Assembly (NCBI GenBank): GCA_002951815.1
Contig: CP019454.1
Location: forward strand, 1,426,001 to 1,490,000
Origin: Sulfobacillus thermotolerans
Lineage (GTDB): Bacteria > Bacillota > Sulfobacillia > Sulfobacillales > Sulfobacillaceae
Reading direction: 5' to 3'
Length of the DNA stretch: 64,000 nt
Shown here: positions 9,089 through 17,170 of the stretch, piece after piece
Layout: each line of letters begins with the position of its first letter
Position numbering within the stretch: the first letter of the stretch is position 1
Position numbers and translations under genes: made by a program
The notes under the pieces: generated by a model
What the model saw: only the letters and a program-made list of their open reading frames with translations
Told to the model about the DNA's origin: nothing
The model's database searches: none

Positions 9089-10309
9089 ATGAGAGTGATA
9101 GGAGATCGTCGTCCTGATGTGCTCCGTACGAGCCGTAATGCATGGGAGCGCATTGAAGCTGTTGTGGCAGACAATATGATGCGGGTCGCATCCGCGTTTA
9201 GTACGAGTGGAATGGCAACCAGTGATCTCGGTGGGACCACAGGATATGGTTATGATGACCGCGGAAGGGATACCTTGGATCACATCGTCGCCGACGTGAT
9301 GCATGCTGAAGCGGCCATGGTGCGACCGCAATGGACATCAGGTACGCACGCGTTAGCCACGGCTTTGCGCGCCTTGTTGATGCCCGGAGATGCCCTATGG
9401 CTCGCCAATGGTCCTGTCTATGATACGTTACAGCCTTTGCTATTCGGGAACAGCCGTACAAGCCTGCCTGCGCATGGTGTGCAGATTACGACACTGCCGA
9501 CTGATATGAATGGCGATCCAAAGTGGCCTGCACTGAGTGATACGATATCGCCGCGTGTGGTCTACTTGCAACGGTCGCGGGGTTATCAGGCCAGACCGTC
9601 CTTGACCCGTACGCAGATTCAAGAGGCCGCATCGCAAGCTCATGCGCGCGGAGCTTGGTTAGTGGTCGATAATTGCTATGGAGAATTTACCCTCACGGAA
9701 GAACCCACGGATTGGGGCGCCGATCTGATTATTGGCAGTCTGTTAAAAAACCCAGGCGGGGGCATCGCGCCTACAGGGGCTTATGTTGCGGGACGACGGG
9801 ATTTGGTGCAGGCTGTGGGTGACATGCTGTTAGCGCCGGGCATTGGTCAAGAAGTCGGGCCGACGGGCCCTTATGTGCGTTTGTTAGCACAAGGGTGGTT
9901 TCTGGCCCCGATGATTGTAGGCGAGGCCCTCATGGGGGGGATTTATGCGAGCCATGCATTTCACGCGGCGGGATATCGCGTGGATCCGGCGCCTGATGCC
10001 CTCTTGCGTACCGACATTGTTACCGCTATTGAACTTGGACGGGCGGAACGCATTGAAGTGTTATGCCGGGCAGTGCAATCGGTATCGCCGGTCGATGGAC
10101 ACGTCGATCCCCAAGCGTGGGACATGCCCGGATATGCCGATCCCGTCATTATGGCAGCGGGAGGGTTTGTGGCGGGGGCGTCATTGGAATTATCGTGTGA
10201 TGCGCCAATGCGGCCGCCTTATACGGCCTACTTGCAAGGCGGGTTGTCACGCTGGCATATGGTCATGGCCGTGAATAAAGGTCTCGACGCGTTACAAGCT
10301 GCGGACTAG
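9089..10309 (+). CDS. ynbB: PLP-dependent YnbB-type protein (methionine gamma-lyase-like, 'aluminium resistance' family)
   Basis: A fold-type I PLP enzyme of 406 aa in the YnbB family. The PLP lysine is in SLLKNPGGGIAPTGAY, the Asp that contacts the pyridine nitrogen is in VVDNCYGEF, and the N-terminal SDLGGTTGYGYDDRGRD is diagnostic of the family. Homologues are annotated as aluminium resistance proteins or methionine gamma-lyase-like, but their physiological substrate is unsettled. GAGG 8 nt upstream supports ATG 9089; GTG 9095, 7 nt after AAGGTGG, is an alternative. Its 3' end overlaps the convergent lexA gene by 18 bp. Linkage to spoVK and lexA is conserved in Firmicutes. Confidence 0.92.
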   Translation: MRVIGDRRPDVLRTSRNAWERIEAVVADNMMRVASAFSTSGMATSDLGGTTGYGYDDRGRDTLDHIVADVMHAEAAMVRPQWTSGTHALATALRALLMPGDALWLANGPVYDTLQPLLFGNSRTSLPAHGVQITTLPTDMNGDPKWPALSDTISPRVVYLQRSRGYQARPSLTRTQIQEAASQAHARGAWLVVDNCYGEFTLTEEPTDWGADLIIGSLLKNPGGGIAPTGAYVAGRRDLVQAVGDMLLAPGIGQEVGPTGPYVRLLAQGWFLAPMIVGEALMGGIYASHAFHAAGYRVDPAPDALLRTDIVTAIELGRAERIEVLCRAVQSVSPVDGHVDPQAWDMPGYADPVIMAAGGFVAGASLELSCDAPMRPPYTAYLQGGLSRWHMVMAVNKGLDALQAAD

Positions 10310-10882
10310 ACCGACAACGCGGCCAATAACTTGAATGTCAGGGGAAACAATGGGGCGATATCGCTCATTAGCGGGCATGAGACGCACCCCTTCAGGGTCC
10401 CGGTAAAAATATTTGACGGTCGCTTCGTCGCCGATGAGGGCAATGACAATATCGCCGTCGTCGGCGGACGAGGTGCGTTTTACTGCAACCATGTCGCCGT
10501 CGAAAATCCCGGCGTTGATCATAGAATCCCCATCGACATGTAATAGAAAGTCGGGGACAGTGCGAAACAATGTGACGGGTAAGGTGAGGCGCTCCTCTAA
10601 GGATTCGGTCGCTAAAACGGGCAAGCCAGCAGTAATATGGCCCACGAGGGGCACCGACAGGGTCGGAGTGTGCGAAGACGATCCAATTGCCCACGCACGT
10701 CGTTTGGACGGAGGGTGTGAAATATACCCGGCTTCTTCCAGCGCCTTTAAATGGCGGGCTACGCTAGCGGTGGAACTCAAGCCGACAGCTTTGCCAATTT
10801 CTCGCACCGACGGTGGGTATCCATTGTGGTTTAAATAATCCTGAATAAAGGTCAGAATCTTTTGTTGCTTTTCTCCCATCAC
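10292..10882 (-). CDS. lexA: LexA repressor of the SOS response
   Basis: A transcriptional repressor of 196 aa that undergoes RecA-stimulated self-cleavage. The N-terminal winged helix (about 1-65) contains the recognition-helix region GLSSTASVARHLKALE. The S24 peptidase domain has the Ala-Gly scissile bond (VGHITAGLP), the catalytic Ser in VDGDSM and the catalytic Lys in DEATVKYF. CCTCC at 10893-10897 (GGAGG on the coding strand) is 10 nt from GTG 10882, and ATG 10879 is the alternative. No clear CGAAC-N4-GTTCG box was seen upstream, so autoregulation is not shown here. Convergent with ynbB. Confidence 0.95.
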   Translation of the reverse strand: MMGEKQQKILTFIQDYLNHNGYPPSVREIGKAVGLSSTASVARHLKALEEAGYISHPPSKRRAWAIGSSSHTPTLSVPLVGHITAGLPVLATESLEERLTLPVTLFRTVPDFLLHVDGDSMINAGIFDGDMVAVKRTSSADDGDIVIALIGDEATVKYFYRDPEGVRLMPANERYRPIVSPDIQVIGRVVGLVRSL

Positions 10883-10913
10883 AAGCGATCGTCCTCCTTA
10901 TAGAGCCTAAAAT

Positions 10914-10922
10914 ATTGTACCA
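10914..10922 (-). promoter_or_regulatory. Candidate lexA extended -10 promoter element
   Basis: On the minus strand TGGTACAAT forms an extended -10 box about 30 nt upstream of the lexA start. The -35 region is poor, as expected for an extended -10 promoter. An imperfect ATATT/AATAT palindrome overlaps it. Confidence 0.45.
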
Positions 10923-10999
10923 TAATATGTAATGGGGAAGGGGGAGGACGGCTGAATCAGCGCGTAAAGGCCCTTCTGGGAGGACTTATTGCTGTTGGA

Positions 11000-11935
11000 T
11001 TGTACGCGTGTGTTGCTCGCGTGCATCATGCGGACGAGGCGATGATCGCCAGCTTGGCATTGGTTATTGCGACGATGGCGATGGCATGGGCGATTCCTTA
11101 TCCGACCATGGTGGTCTTGCTGACCGTTGGCTCAAGTCTGCCATTGTGGTTCGTCCCGGTGTCGTGGACCCAACGGTTGCTATTGCCGGCCATGTTGGGC
11201 ATCATGGCCGGGGGCGTTGCGATGTGGGCACATCGCGCTCAACCCGGCCGCATTACCGCCGGGGATGGATTTTTGGGATTTGGATTATTTTTATGGACAT
11301 CCTTCATCCTCTCTATAAGCTTATTAACAACTCATCATACGTCGCTATCGGCCAATCTGCCCTTGCTGCTGACCGCATATCTTCTGACACCGCCCACCGA
11401 ATGGTTTATTGTCTTCATGATTCTTCGTCACCGTCGCCGCCTGTCGGCCTTTATTGCCGAGAACTATGCTGGGCCCTCTCAGTGGCCTCGCGAGATAGTG
11501 TGGGGATTGGCGACGGGCGGCGTGATGACTCTCTTGGTTGGGGTGTTGGTGAGCATAGAGAGTCAAATAGGTCATGTGACCATCCAATCAAATAACCCCT
11601 TTGTGTACGCTTCGACCATCAACTCCCATCCTGTGATCGTTGTGGCGATGGCGCTCGCCGTCATCGTGATGGCCCCGTTGGCGGAAGAAGCACTTTTTCG
11701 TGGGATCCTCTTTGGCTCCTTGCGGACGGCATGGGGATTTTGGTGGGCTAATCTGACGGCAGCGGCCGTATTTGGTGCGGCACACATGGATCCGACATTG
11801 TTTATTCCCTTGATGGTCGCCGGAATGATGTTGAATGTCGCTTACGTGAAGACCCGGTCCTTGGTCACGACGACCATAGCCCATGCCTTGCTTAATGGAC
11901 TCGCCGTGTTCTCAGCGCTGTTCGCCGTGCGTTGA
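11000..11935 (+). CDS. CPBP-family intramembrane metalloprotease
   Basis: An integral membrane protein of at least 311 aa with about 8 hydrophobic segments. The C-terminal third carries the CPBP (Abi, Rce1-like) signature: APLAEEALFRGILFGSLR, FGAAHMDPT, and a late helix ending HALLNG. The two Glu and two His would form the zinc site facing the membrane. Relatives mediate prenyl-protein processing, bacteriocin self-immunity or sporulation-linked functions; the role here is unknown. No ribosome binding site precedes TTG 11000. The frame is open to CTG 10952, which lies 4 nt after GGAGG (10943-10947) and would add a better N-terminal helix, so the true start may be that unusual codon. Confidence 0.85.
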   Translation: MYACVARVHHADEAMIASLALVIATMAMAWAIPYPTMVVLLTVGSSLPLWFVPVSWTQRLLLPAMLGIMAGGVAMWAHRAQPGRITAGDGFLGFGLFLWTSFILSISLLTTHHTSLSANLPLLLTAYLLTPPTEWFIVFMILRHRRRLSAFIAENYAGPSQWPREIVWGLATGGVMTLLVGVLVSIESQIGHVTIQSNNPFVYASTINSHPVIVVAMALAVIVMAPLAEEALFRGILFGSLRTAWGFWWANLTAAAVFGAAHMDPTLFIPLMVAGMMLNVAYVKTRSLVTTTIAHALLNGLAVFSALFAVR

Positions 11936-11965
11936 AATGTTTCATCGTCATCGTGTAAATACTTG

Positions 11966-11994
11966 TTAACTGCATAAATTTGATGTGGTAAAAT
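11966..11994 (+). promoter_or_regulatory. Candidate promoter for acyl-CoA dehydrogenase operon
   Basis: TTAACT and TAAAAT are separated by exactly 17 bp, with a TG just upstream of the -10. The gene starts 38 bp downstream of the -10. This would drive the acyl-CoA dehydrogenase - SCP2 - thiolase unit. Confidence 0.55.
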
Positions 11995-12031
11995 AATTCT
12001 GGTTGCAATTAGTGCGAGGGGGGATGGCACG

Positions 12032-13171
12032 ATGGACTTTGAATTAACGCCTGATCAACGCGAACTGCAGGAGTGGGCCCATACCTTTGCGGAAAAGGAA
12101 ATTCGCCCTGTAGCGGCGCTATACGATGAAAAAGAAGAAATGCCGTGGGATGTCTTAAAAAAAGCTGCGAAAGTTGGACTCTTGGCGTATACCATTCCTG
12201 AGGCATACGGAGGCAACGGGGTGCCCGACCTTGTGTCTAGTTTGGTTGTGGGAGAAGAGTTATTTTGGGGCTGCGCGGGTATTGCAACCGCGATTGGTGG
12301 CATAGGATTGGCGTCCATTCCCATATTAGAAATGGGGTCGGAAGAACAAAAACGGAAATGGCTGCCGCTTTTTTGTGATCCGGACCAAGTCCGTATGGGG
12401 GCAATGTGTCTGACGGAGCCGGAAGCCGGGTCTGACGTGGTGAATATGAGCACGAAGGCCGTGAAACAAGGCCACGAGTACATTCTCAATGGGACCAAAA
12501 CGTTTATTACCAATGGCGGCATAGCGGACGTTTATGTCGTGTTTGCCAAAACCAACCCTGAAGGGGGCTACGCGGGGGTTTCGGCGTTCATTGTCGATGG
12601 AAAGACACCGGGAATTTCGTCCGGTAAAAAGTTTAAGAAGTTGGGACTAAGGGCTAGTCACACCGCAGAAGTGCACTTTGACAATGTGCATGTTCCGGAA
12701 GAGAATTTACTCGGGCAAGAAAATATGGCATTTTTAGGCGCTATGAAAATGTTGGAGCATTCGCGACCGACGGTGGCCATTGCGGCAGTGGGCGTTGCAC
12801 GCGCGGCTTATGAATATGCTTTGGCTTACACCAAAGAGCGCGTGCAATTTGGCAAGCCCATTTATCATAATCAAGCGGTCTCCTTTACGTTGTCGGACAT
12901 GTTAACCAAGATCGAAGCGGGTCGTCTTTTAGCCTATCGGGCGGCGTGGCTGGCGGATCAAGGGCGCTCTTGCAACTTAGAGGGATCCATGGCGAAAGCC
13001 TACTGTGGGGATATGGCCATGGAGGTCGCGACTAATGCTGTGCAGCTACTGGGAGGCTATGGTTACATCCGTGACTACCCGGTAGAAAAGTGGCTGCGTG
13101 ACGCCAAAATTATGTCCATTTACGAAGGAACTACGCAAATCCAAAAACGGGTGATGACGCGTCTCATGTGA
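12032..13171 (+). CDS. Acyl-CoA dehydrogenase (FAD)
   Basis: Catalyses alpha,beta-dehydrogenation of an acyl-CoA and passes electrons to ETF, the first step of beta-oxidation. The protein has 379 aa, the family norm. Three regions are evident: an N-terminal helical domain (MDFELTPDQRELQEWAHTFA), a central beta domain with MCLTEPEAGSDV and NGTKTFITNGGIAD, and a C-terminal helical domain with AVQLLGGYGYIRDYPVEKWLRDAKI. The catalytic Glu is in IYEGTTQIQ. The chain-length preference cannot be read. A GAGGGGGGA ribosome binding site precedes ATG 12032. It is followed within 40 bp by the SCP2 gene and then the thiolase, which suggests one operon. Confidence 0.95.
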   Translation: MDFELTPDQRELQEWAHTFAEKEIRPVAALYDEKEEMPWDVLKKAAKVGLLAYTIPEAYGGNGVPDLVSSLVVGEELFWGCAGIATAIGGIGLASIPILEMGSEEQKRKWLPLFCDPDQVRMGAMCLTEPEAGSDVVNMSTKAVKQGHEYILNGTKTFITNGGIADVYVVFAKTNPEGGYAGVSAFIVDGKTPGISSGKKFKKLGLRASHTAEVHFDNVHVPEENLLGQENMAFLGAMKMLEHSRPTVAIAAVGVARAAYEYALAYTKERVQFGKPIYHNQAVSFTLSDMLTKIEAGRLLAYRAAWLADQGRSCNLEGSMAKAYCGDMAMEVATNAVQLLGGYGYIRDYPVEKWLRDAKIMSIYEGTTQIQKRVMTRLM

Positions 13172-13207
13172 GTGCGTCACGCACTTGATTTCGATAGAGG
13201 AGGCAGG

Positions 13208-13534
13208 ATGATGACAACCCAAGAAGTGTTCGAGGAATTAAAAGGTCGCTTGGCCCAAAAGCCGGCAGCGCAATTAGCAGGATCCCAGGGAACGTATCAA
13301 TTTGTTCTGACAGGGGATGATGGGGCCGAGTATTTTGTCGTCGTTGGCGCGGATGGCGCCAAGGTGGAATCTGGCAAAGCTGACAATGCGGGCGTCACGA
13401 TTACGATGAGTGCTAGTGATTTCAAGGACTTGGCGTCTGGCAAACTCAACCCAATGACGGCGTTTATGGGTGGGAAGCTGTCCGTTGGCGGAGATATGAG
13501 TATGGCGTTAAAACTACAAACCTTGATTAGCTAA
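13208..13534 (+). CDS. SCP2 sterol-carrier domain protein
   Basis: A free-standing SCP2 domain of 108 aa. Features include YQFVLTGDDGAEYFVVV, the Asp/Gly turn ADGAKVESGKADNAGVTITM and SGKLNPMTAFMGGKLSVGGD, which is the conserved C-terminal signature. SCP2 domains bind fatty acyl chains or acyl-CoA in a hydrophobic tunnel. Between an acyl-CoA dehydrogenase and a thiolase, a lipid-substrate carrier is a reasonable role. GGAGG (13199-13203) favours ATG 13208 or ATG 13211 over an upstream in-frame GTG at 13172 that would abut the previous stop. Confidence 0.9.
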   Translation: MMTTQEVFEELKGRLAQKPAAQLAGSQGTYQFVLTGDDGAEYFVVVGADGAKVESGKADNAGVTITMSASDFKDLASGKLNPMTAFMGGKLSVGGDMSMALKLQTLIS

Positions 13535-13563
13535 GGCAAGTACTTAAGAAAGGGGCGGGATTC

Positions 13564-14709
13564 ATGGCCGACGCGTATATTGTTGATGGCGTGCGTACGC
13601 CATTTGGAAAGCGCAATGGCGTGTTGAAAGATGTGCGCCCGGATGACTTGGCGGCGCTGACTTTGCAGCAATTGATGGAGCGCACTCAGGTTGACCCCCA
13701 CGCGGTCGAAGACGTCAGACTAGGGTGTGTGACCCAGATTGGTGAACAGGGATACAACATCGGCCGGTTGGCTCCCCTCATCGCCGGATTTCCTGTTGAG
13801 GTGCCCGGGACCACCGTCAACCGCATGTGTGCGTCAAGTCTTGAGACCATCAACCAAGCGGCACAAGCCATTATGTCAGGCATGCACGATGTGGTCGTAG
13901 CGGCTGGTGTGGAATCTATGACGCGGGTGCCCATGGGCAGCGATGGCTCGACCTTCAGCGACCAGCTCTTGGCCCAATACAATATTGTTCCTCAGGGTAT
14001 TTCCGCAGAATTGATAGCGGCCCAGTGGAAGTTATCGCGTCAAGAGTTAGACCAGTATTCCTACGAAAGCCACATGCGGGCCGTTCGGGCCCAAAATCAG
14101 CATTTTTTTGACAAGGAAATTATACCGGTCAGGGTCCAAAGTGCCGAAGGTCAAGAGCCCTTGACGGTGACGCAGGACGAAGGCCCACGGGCAGACACTA
14201 CCGTGGAGAAAATGGCTACACTGCGTTTGCCCTTTAAGGCCGACGGTGTCGTCACCGCGGGGAATTCCAGTCAGATTAGCGATGGCGCCAGCGCCTTGTT
14301 GGTGGCGTCGGAACAGGCCCTGCGTCAGCATCATTTAACCCCGCGGGCTCGTATTGTTGCAATGGCCGTGGTGGGAGTGGATCCTGTCATCATGCTCACC
14401 GGACCGATTCCTGCGACGCGCAAGGTGTTAGACAAAGCGGGGTTACGTTTTGATGATATCGATGTGTTTGAGGTAAACGAAGCCTTTGCATCGGTTGTCT
14501 TAGCATGGGGCCGCGAATATCATCCCGATTGGAACAAAGTCAACCCCAATGGGGGAGCCATTGCGTTGGGACATCCCCTAGGAGCCTCAGGCGGTCGTCT
14601 TGTCTTAACGGCGCTCAATCAGCTCGAGGCGATTCAAGGACGCTATGGACTCATCACGATGTGCATTGGATGGGGAATGGCTGTGGCGACCATTATTGAA
14701 CGGGTCTAA
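13564..14709 (+). CDS. Acetyl-CoA acyltransferase (thiolase)
   Basis: Performs thiolytic cleavage of 3-ketoacyl-CoA or the reverse acetyl-CoA condensation. The nucleophilic Cys is in VNRMCASSLETINQ, the active-site His in NPNGGAIALGHPLGASGG and the second Cys in MCIGWGM. The CxGxG pattern is kept, with Trp where Gly is common. At 381 aa it is about 10 residues shorter than typical thiolases, with a shortened loop after GVESMTRVPMG. As the last gene of the beta-oxidation unit and directly before a strong hairpin, it is likely degradative. It differs from the PaaJ-type thiolase at 58.9 kb. Confidence 0.93.
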   Translation: MADAYIVDGVRTPFGKRNGVLKDVRPDDLAALTLQQLMERTQVDPHAVEDVRLGCVTQIGEQGYNIGRLAPLIAGFPVEVPGTTVNRMCASSLETINQAAQAIMSGMHDVVVAAGVESMTRVPMGSDGSTFSDQLLAQYNIVPQGISAELIAAQWKLSRQELDQYSYESHMRAVRAQNQHFFDKEIIPVRVQSAEGQEPLTVTQDEGPRADTTVEKMATLRLPFKADGVVTAGNSSQISDGASALLVASEQALRQHHLTPRARIVAMAVVGVDPVIMLTGPIPATRKVLDKAGLRFDDIDVFEVNEAFASVVLAWGREYHPDWNKVNPNGGAIALGHPLGASGGRLVLTALNQLEAIQGRYGLITMCIGWGMAVATIIERV

Positions 14710-14726
14710 ACAGCAATATTAGGATC

Positions 14727-14770
14727 GATGGATGAAGGCCCTTCTCCGGTGAGAAGGGCCTTCATCCATC
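14727..14770. terminator. Perfect 20-bp hairpin, probable bidirectional terminator
   Basis: Arms 14727-14746 and 14751-14770 are perfectly complementary, with a 4-nt loop CGGT. It lies between the convergent thiolase and BNR-protein genes. No T-tract follows on either strand, but stem stability and position support termination in both directions. Confidence 0.75.
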
Positions 14771-14788
14771 ATCTTGGCTAACAGGCGC

Positions 14789-16276
14789 TTAAGAAGGTTT
14801 CTTAGACGGGAGAGGGTTCGACACCACGAAAATCGACCAGCCGTTCCCGTAGCCAGCGAGAATTTGATGGTTTCCAATCGCTTCAAGCGGATATGGGGCG
14901 GATGTCGTTGTGGTCGGAGCACTAATGGACTGCCATTGGCCTGTGGCTTTTACCCATCGGTAAATGGATCCAGTAGGCGAGCCGTATAACAGATCACCGT
15001 TGGGAGACGCGGCAAGTTGGCCAATGCCCACTTGGTCTGGCGATGCGGGGACGGCAATAGCGGTCCACTTTTGGTGGTGAGGGGAATAACACACCAACAC
15101 AGGATCTGTAAGATTGACGAGCGCCGAAATTCCGCCGGCTGGAGACATGACCATACTGGAGGGGGCGGCTCCTAAGGCAGGAAAATGGGGTAATTCCTGC
15201 CATGTCTTGCCGCCGTTAAGACTTTCTAAAACGGGCCCGATCCCTGTGCCGGATATCGGCACTAGGGCCACGGCAATTTGCTGCGCGTTGGAAGGATTAA
15301 TGGCAAAATCCTCGACTTGCCAGCGATTGGTATTAAGTGCCATCATGGAACGCCACGTCATGCCGTTGAAGCTTGTTTGCAAAGTCCCATTGATGATAGC
15401 CCAATACTGGTGTCCCATCGCGACGACATTCGAAAACGTGGTTTGCCCTAAAGTCCACGGTTGCCACGACCGGCCCCCATTATTGCTGACATACCCGGAA
15501 CTGAGTCCTGATGGCGCTTCTTCCGCCAAGAGAACGGATTGTGGATTGGATGGCAGCGCTGAAATGGTGTCGATAATGTTGGGCGAGGCGTGGCCAGGCG
15601 AGGCTGCCCAGTACGCGTTGCGGGGACCATGAAGCACCGCCCAGGTATTGTTATGTGTCAGATAAATATATGAGCCGGCCGCCGCAAATGAGGAAATGGG
15701 AGTCGGGAGGCCGGAAACCCACGTGCCAGCAAGTGGGGTAGCCGACGGATGGGGGTTAATAACGTCACCGCCCGTCGTGATATTTCCCACAAAATCATAG
15801 ACAGGGACGCCTTGATTAAATAGTGTGCCGCCTAATACACGGCGTCGATTGTCCAGTTTTAACACCAAAGACGTCCCGGTGATATTGCCCACGCTAAACT
15901 TGCCTGACAAGGTGAGTGCGTGTCCCGTGGGAACAGCCATTGGATAGGTGGCATAGACCGGCGACATCCCCATGACTTGCACGGGTTGATTGCTTAATTG
16001 GGATATCACATGTTTCACAGAAGCCGACAGGGCCGGTGCTGATAAGGTGCGCTGGCCTGTCGATGTATGGCTTTGCCCAGCGGGGCGAATTTGCGGAAGA
16101 ATTAACAATCCTGCAATCGACGCCGCGGCAGCGCTCAAAAATATCTGCCGGACGCGCGCACGCCGTTTTAACGCTTTTTTCGGATGCCAGTCGGGTTTGA
16201 AGTACAGACCCATCCCGTCAGCCATGGCCCGATCCATCAGCTCTCCGATTGTGTCATGGTGGCGTTCTTCGCTCAT
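14789..16276 (-). CDS. Membrane-anchored BNR/Ycf48-like repeat protein, putative anti-sigma factor
   Basis: A protein of about 495 aa with a short cytoplasmic N-terminus (TIGELMDRAMADGMGLYFKP), a basic stretch (KKALKRRARVR), one membrane helix (near residues 45-65) and a large extracytoplasmic domain. That domain carries Asp-box/BNR-type repeats: NNGGRSWQPW, FNGMTWRSM and LNGGKTWQEL, as in sialidase or Ycf48 beta-propellers. It starts at ATG 16276 (AAGGAGGG 6 nt upstream) and overlaps the ECF sigma gene stop by 4 nt (ATGA). One TM plus a cytosolic tail plus coupling to a sigma factor indicates an anti-sigma or sensor role. That role is inferred; no zinc-binding anti-sigma motif is visible. 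Confidence 0.8.
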   Translation of the reverse strand: MSEERHHDTIGELMDRAMADGMGLYFKPDWHPKKALKRRARVRQIFLSAAAASIAGLLILPQIRPAGQSHTSTGQRTLSAPALSASVKHVISQLSNQPVQVMGMSPVYATYPMAVPTGHALTLSGKFSVGNITGTSLVLKLDNRRRVLGGTLFNQGVPVYDFVGNITTGGDVINPHPSATPLAGTWVSGLPTPISSFAAAGSYIYLTHNNTWAVLHGPRNAYWAASPGHASPNIIDTISALPSNPQSVLLAEEAPSGLSSGYVSNNGGRSWQPWTLGQTTFSNVVAMGHQYWAIINGTLQTSFNGMTWRSMMALNTNRWQVEDFAINPSNAQQIAVALVPISGTGIGPVLESLNGGKTWQELPHFPALGAAPSSMVMSPAGGISALVNLTDPVLVCYSPHHQKWTAIAVPASPDQVGIGQLAASPNGDLLYGSPTGSIYRWVKATGQWQSISAPTTTTSAPYPLEAIGNHQILAGYGNGWSIFVVSNPLPSKKPS

Positions 16277-16821
16277 AACAGTCCCTCCTTCCACAGGGGT
16301 TCAAGCAAAGGACGCAAGTGTTGGCGGGCCCGGTAGAGACGGGTTTTCACAACCTGTTCGCTGACGCCGAGCGCCGCCGCGGTCTCCTTTAGTGAGCGGT
16401 CCATATAATAAAATAATAAGATGCATTGGCGTTCAACCACACCGAGTTTCATGACAGCGTCCAAAACATTGACGTCCTCCAAAAGTAAGGGTACCTCATC
16501 GACGGCAGATTGAGTTACCTCGAGAATGTCGGTGGGATCTTCGGGATGGCGCTTGTAATAACGCATACGGTCGCGACAAAGATTGGTAATCGTATGAAAA
16601 AGCAAAGCAGGGCTCAGAGTGTCCGCGCCGTGCCGTTCGGTATGGCGCCACAAACGGACGAAGGCTTCTTGGGCCGTGTCCTCCGCGTCATCTTTGACGT
16701 GCAGTGTGACGAAAGCATACCGCAAAGCTCTATCTCCATATTCCTCCATAAATTGGGTAAACCGTCGTTCTTCCTGTGCGTCCGTAACAGGCAACTCCCT
16801 TTTCTCTTGTCTCAATACCAT
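16273..16821 (-). CDS. ECF-type RNA polymerase sigma factor
   Basis: A sigma-70 family factor of 182 aa containing only regions 2 and 4. Region 2 covers about residues 22-90 (YAFVTLHVKDDAEDTAQEAF, then FHTITNLCRDRMRYYKRH). Region 4 covers about 120-175 (ERQCILLFYYMDRSLKETAAALGVSEQVVKTRLYRARQHL), giving the -35-recognition helix-turn-helix. It overlaps its downstream partner by 4 nt, the usual sigma/anti-sigma arrangement. The start is uncertain: no good ribosome binding site precedes ATG 16821. No autoregulated promoter could be recognised upstream. The target regulon is unknown. Confidence 0.92.
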   Translation of the reverse strand: MVLRQEKRELPVTDAQEERRFTQFMEEYGDRALRYAFVTLHVKDDAEDTAQEAFVRLWRHTERHGADTLSPALLFHTITNLCRDRMRYYKRHPEDPTDILEVTQSAVDEVPLLLEDVNVLDAVMKLGVVERQCILLFYYMDRSLKETAAALGVSEQVVKTRLYRARQHLRPLLEPLWKEGLL

Positions 16822-17123
16822 AACGTTTGACGATGCAAGGAGGTTACATCGCTTAACACTTTCATACGCAAGAATGGAACGAGCGAGACATGTCGAATCT
16901 GAGGATGCACGCTCTGAACACGGTCGTTATGGTCAGACCACAGCCGTATTATGTTGCACATTCTTAAATTATTCGTCATCGGTTGTGCAACCACAATCCC
17001 TATAGCTATTATAAGCACCACAACACTTTCTCGCTACGGAACGGAATATGTGTCGGCGTGGTTCGGGCCTTTAAACATTGGAGGCCGGGCCGCGCGGCTT
17101 ATGTGGGATATTAAAGATGGATA
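16822..17123. other. Intergenic region upstream of ECF sigma gene
   Basis: Holds the sigma gene promoter, but no clear ECF-type -35/-10 pair was seen. AAGGAGG on the plus strand at 16838-16844 is not followed by a credible start. No gene or RNA recognised. Confidence 0.4.
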
Positions 17124-17166
17124 GCATTCTCGCGCCCAGACTACGGATCCTTTGGCGCGAGAATGC
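17124..17166 (-). terminator. Terminator of the 3D-domain protein gene
   Basis: A 13-bp perfect inverted repeat (GCATTCTCGCGCC / GGCGCGAGAATGC) with a 17-nt loop begins 5 bp after the stop codon of the gene at 17171. The minus strand continues TATCCATCTTT, a weak U-rich tail. Confidence 0.7.
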
Positions 17167-17170
17167 CTAG

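Noticed and set aside
10911-10930. ATATT/AATAT palindrome upstream of lexA as a LexA box
   Set aside because: Does not match the Gram-positive CGAAC-N4-GTTCG operator; better explained as an AT-rich -10 region.
16812-17021. 69-codon minus-strand frame with a hydrophobic start
   Set aside because: Overlaps the ECF sigma start region, lacks a ribosome binding site and resembles no known protein.
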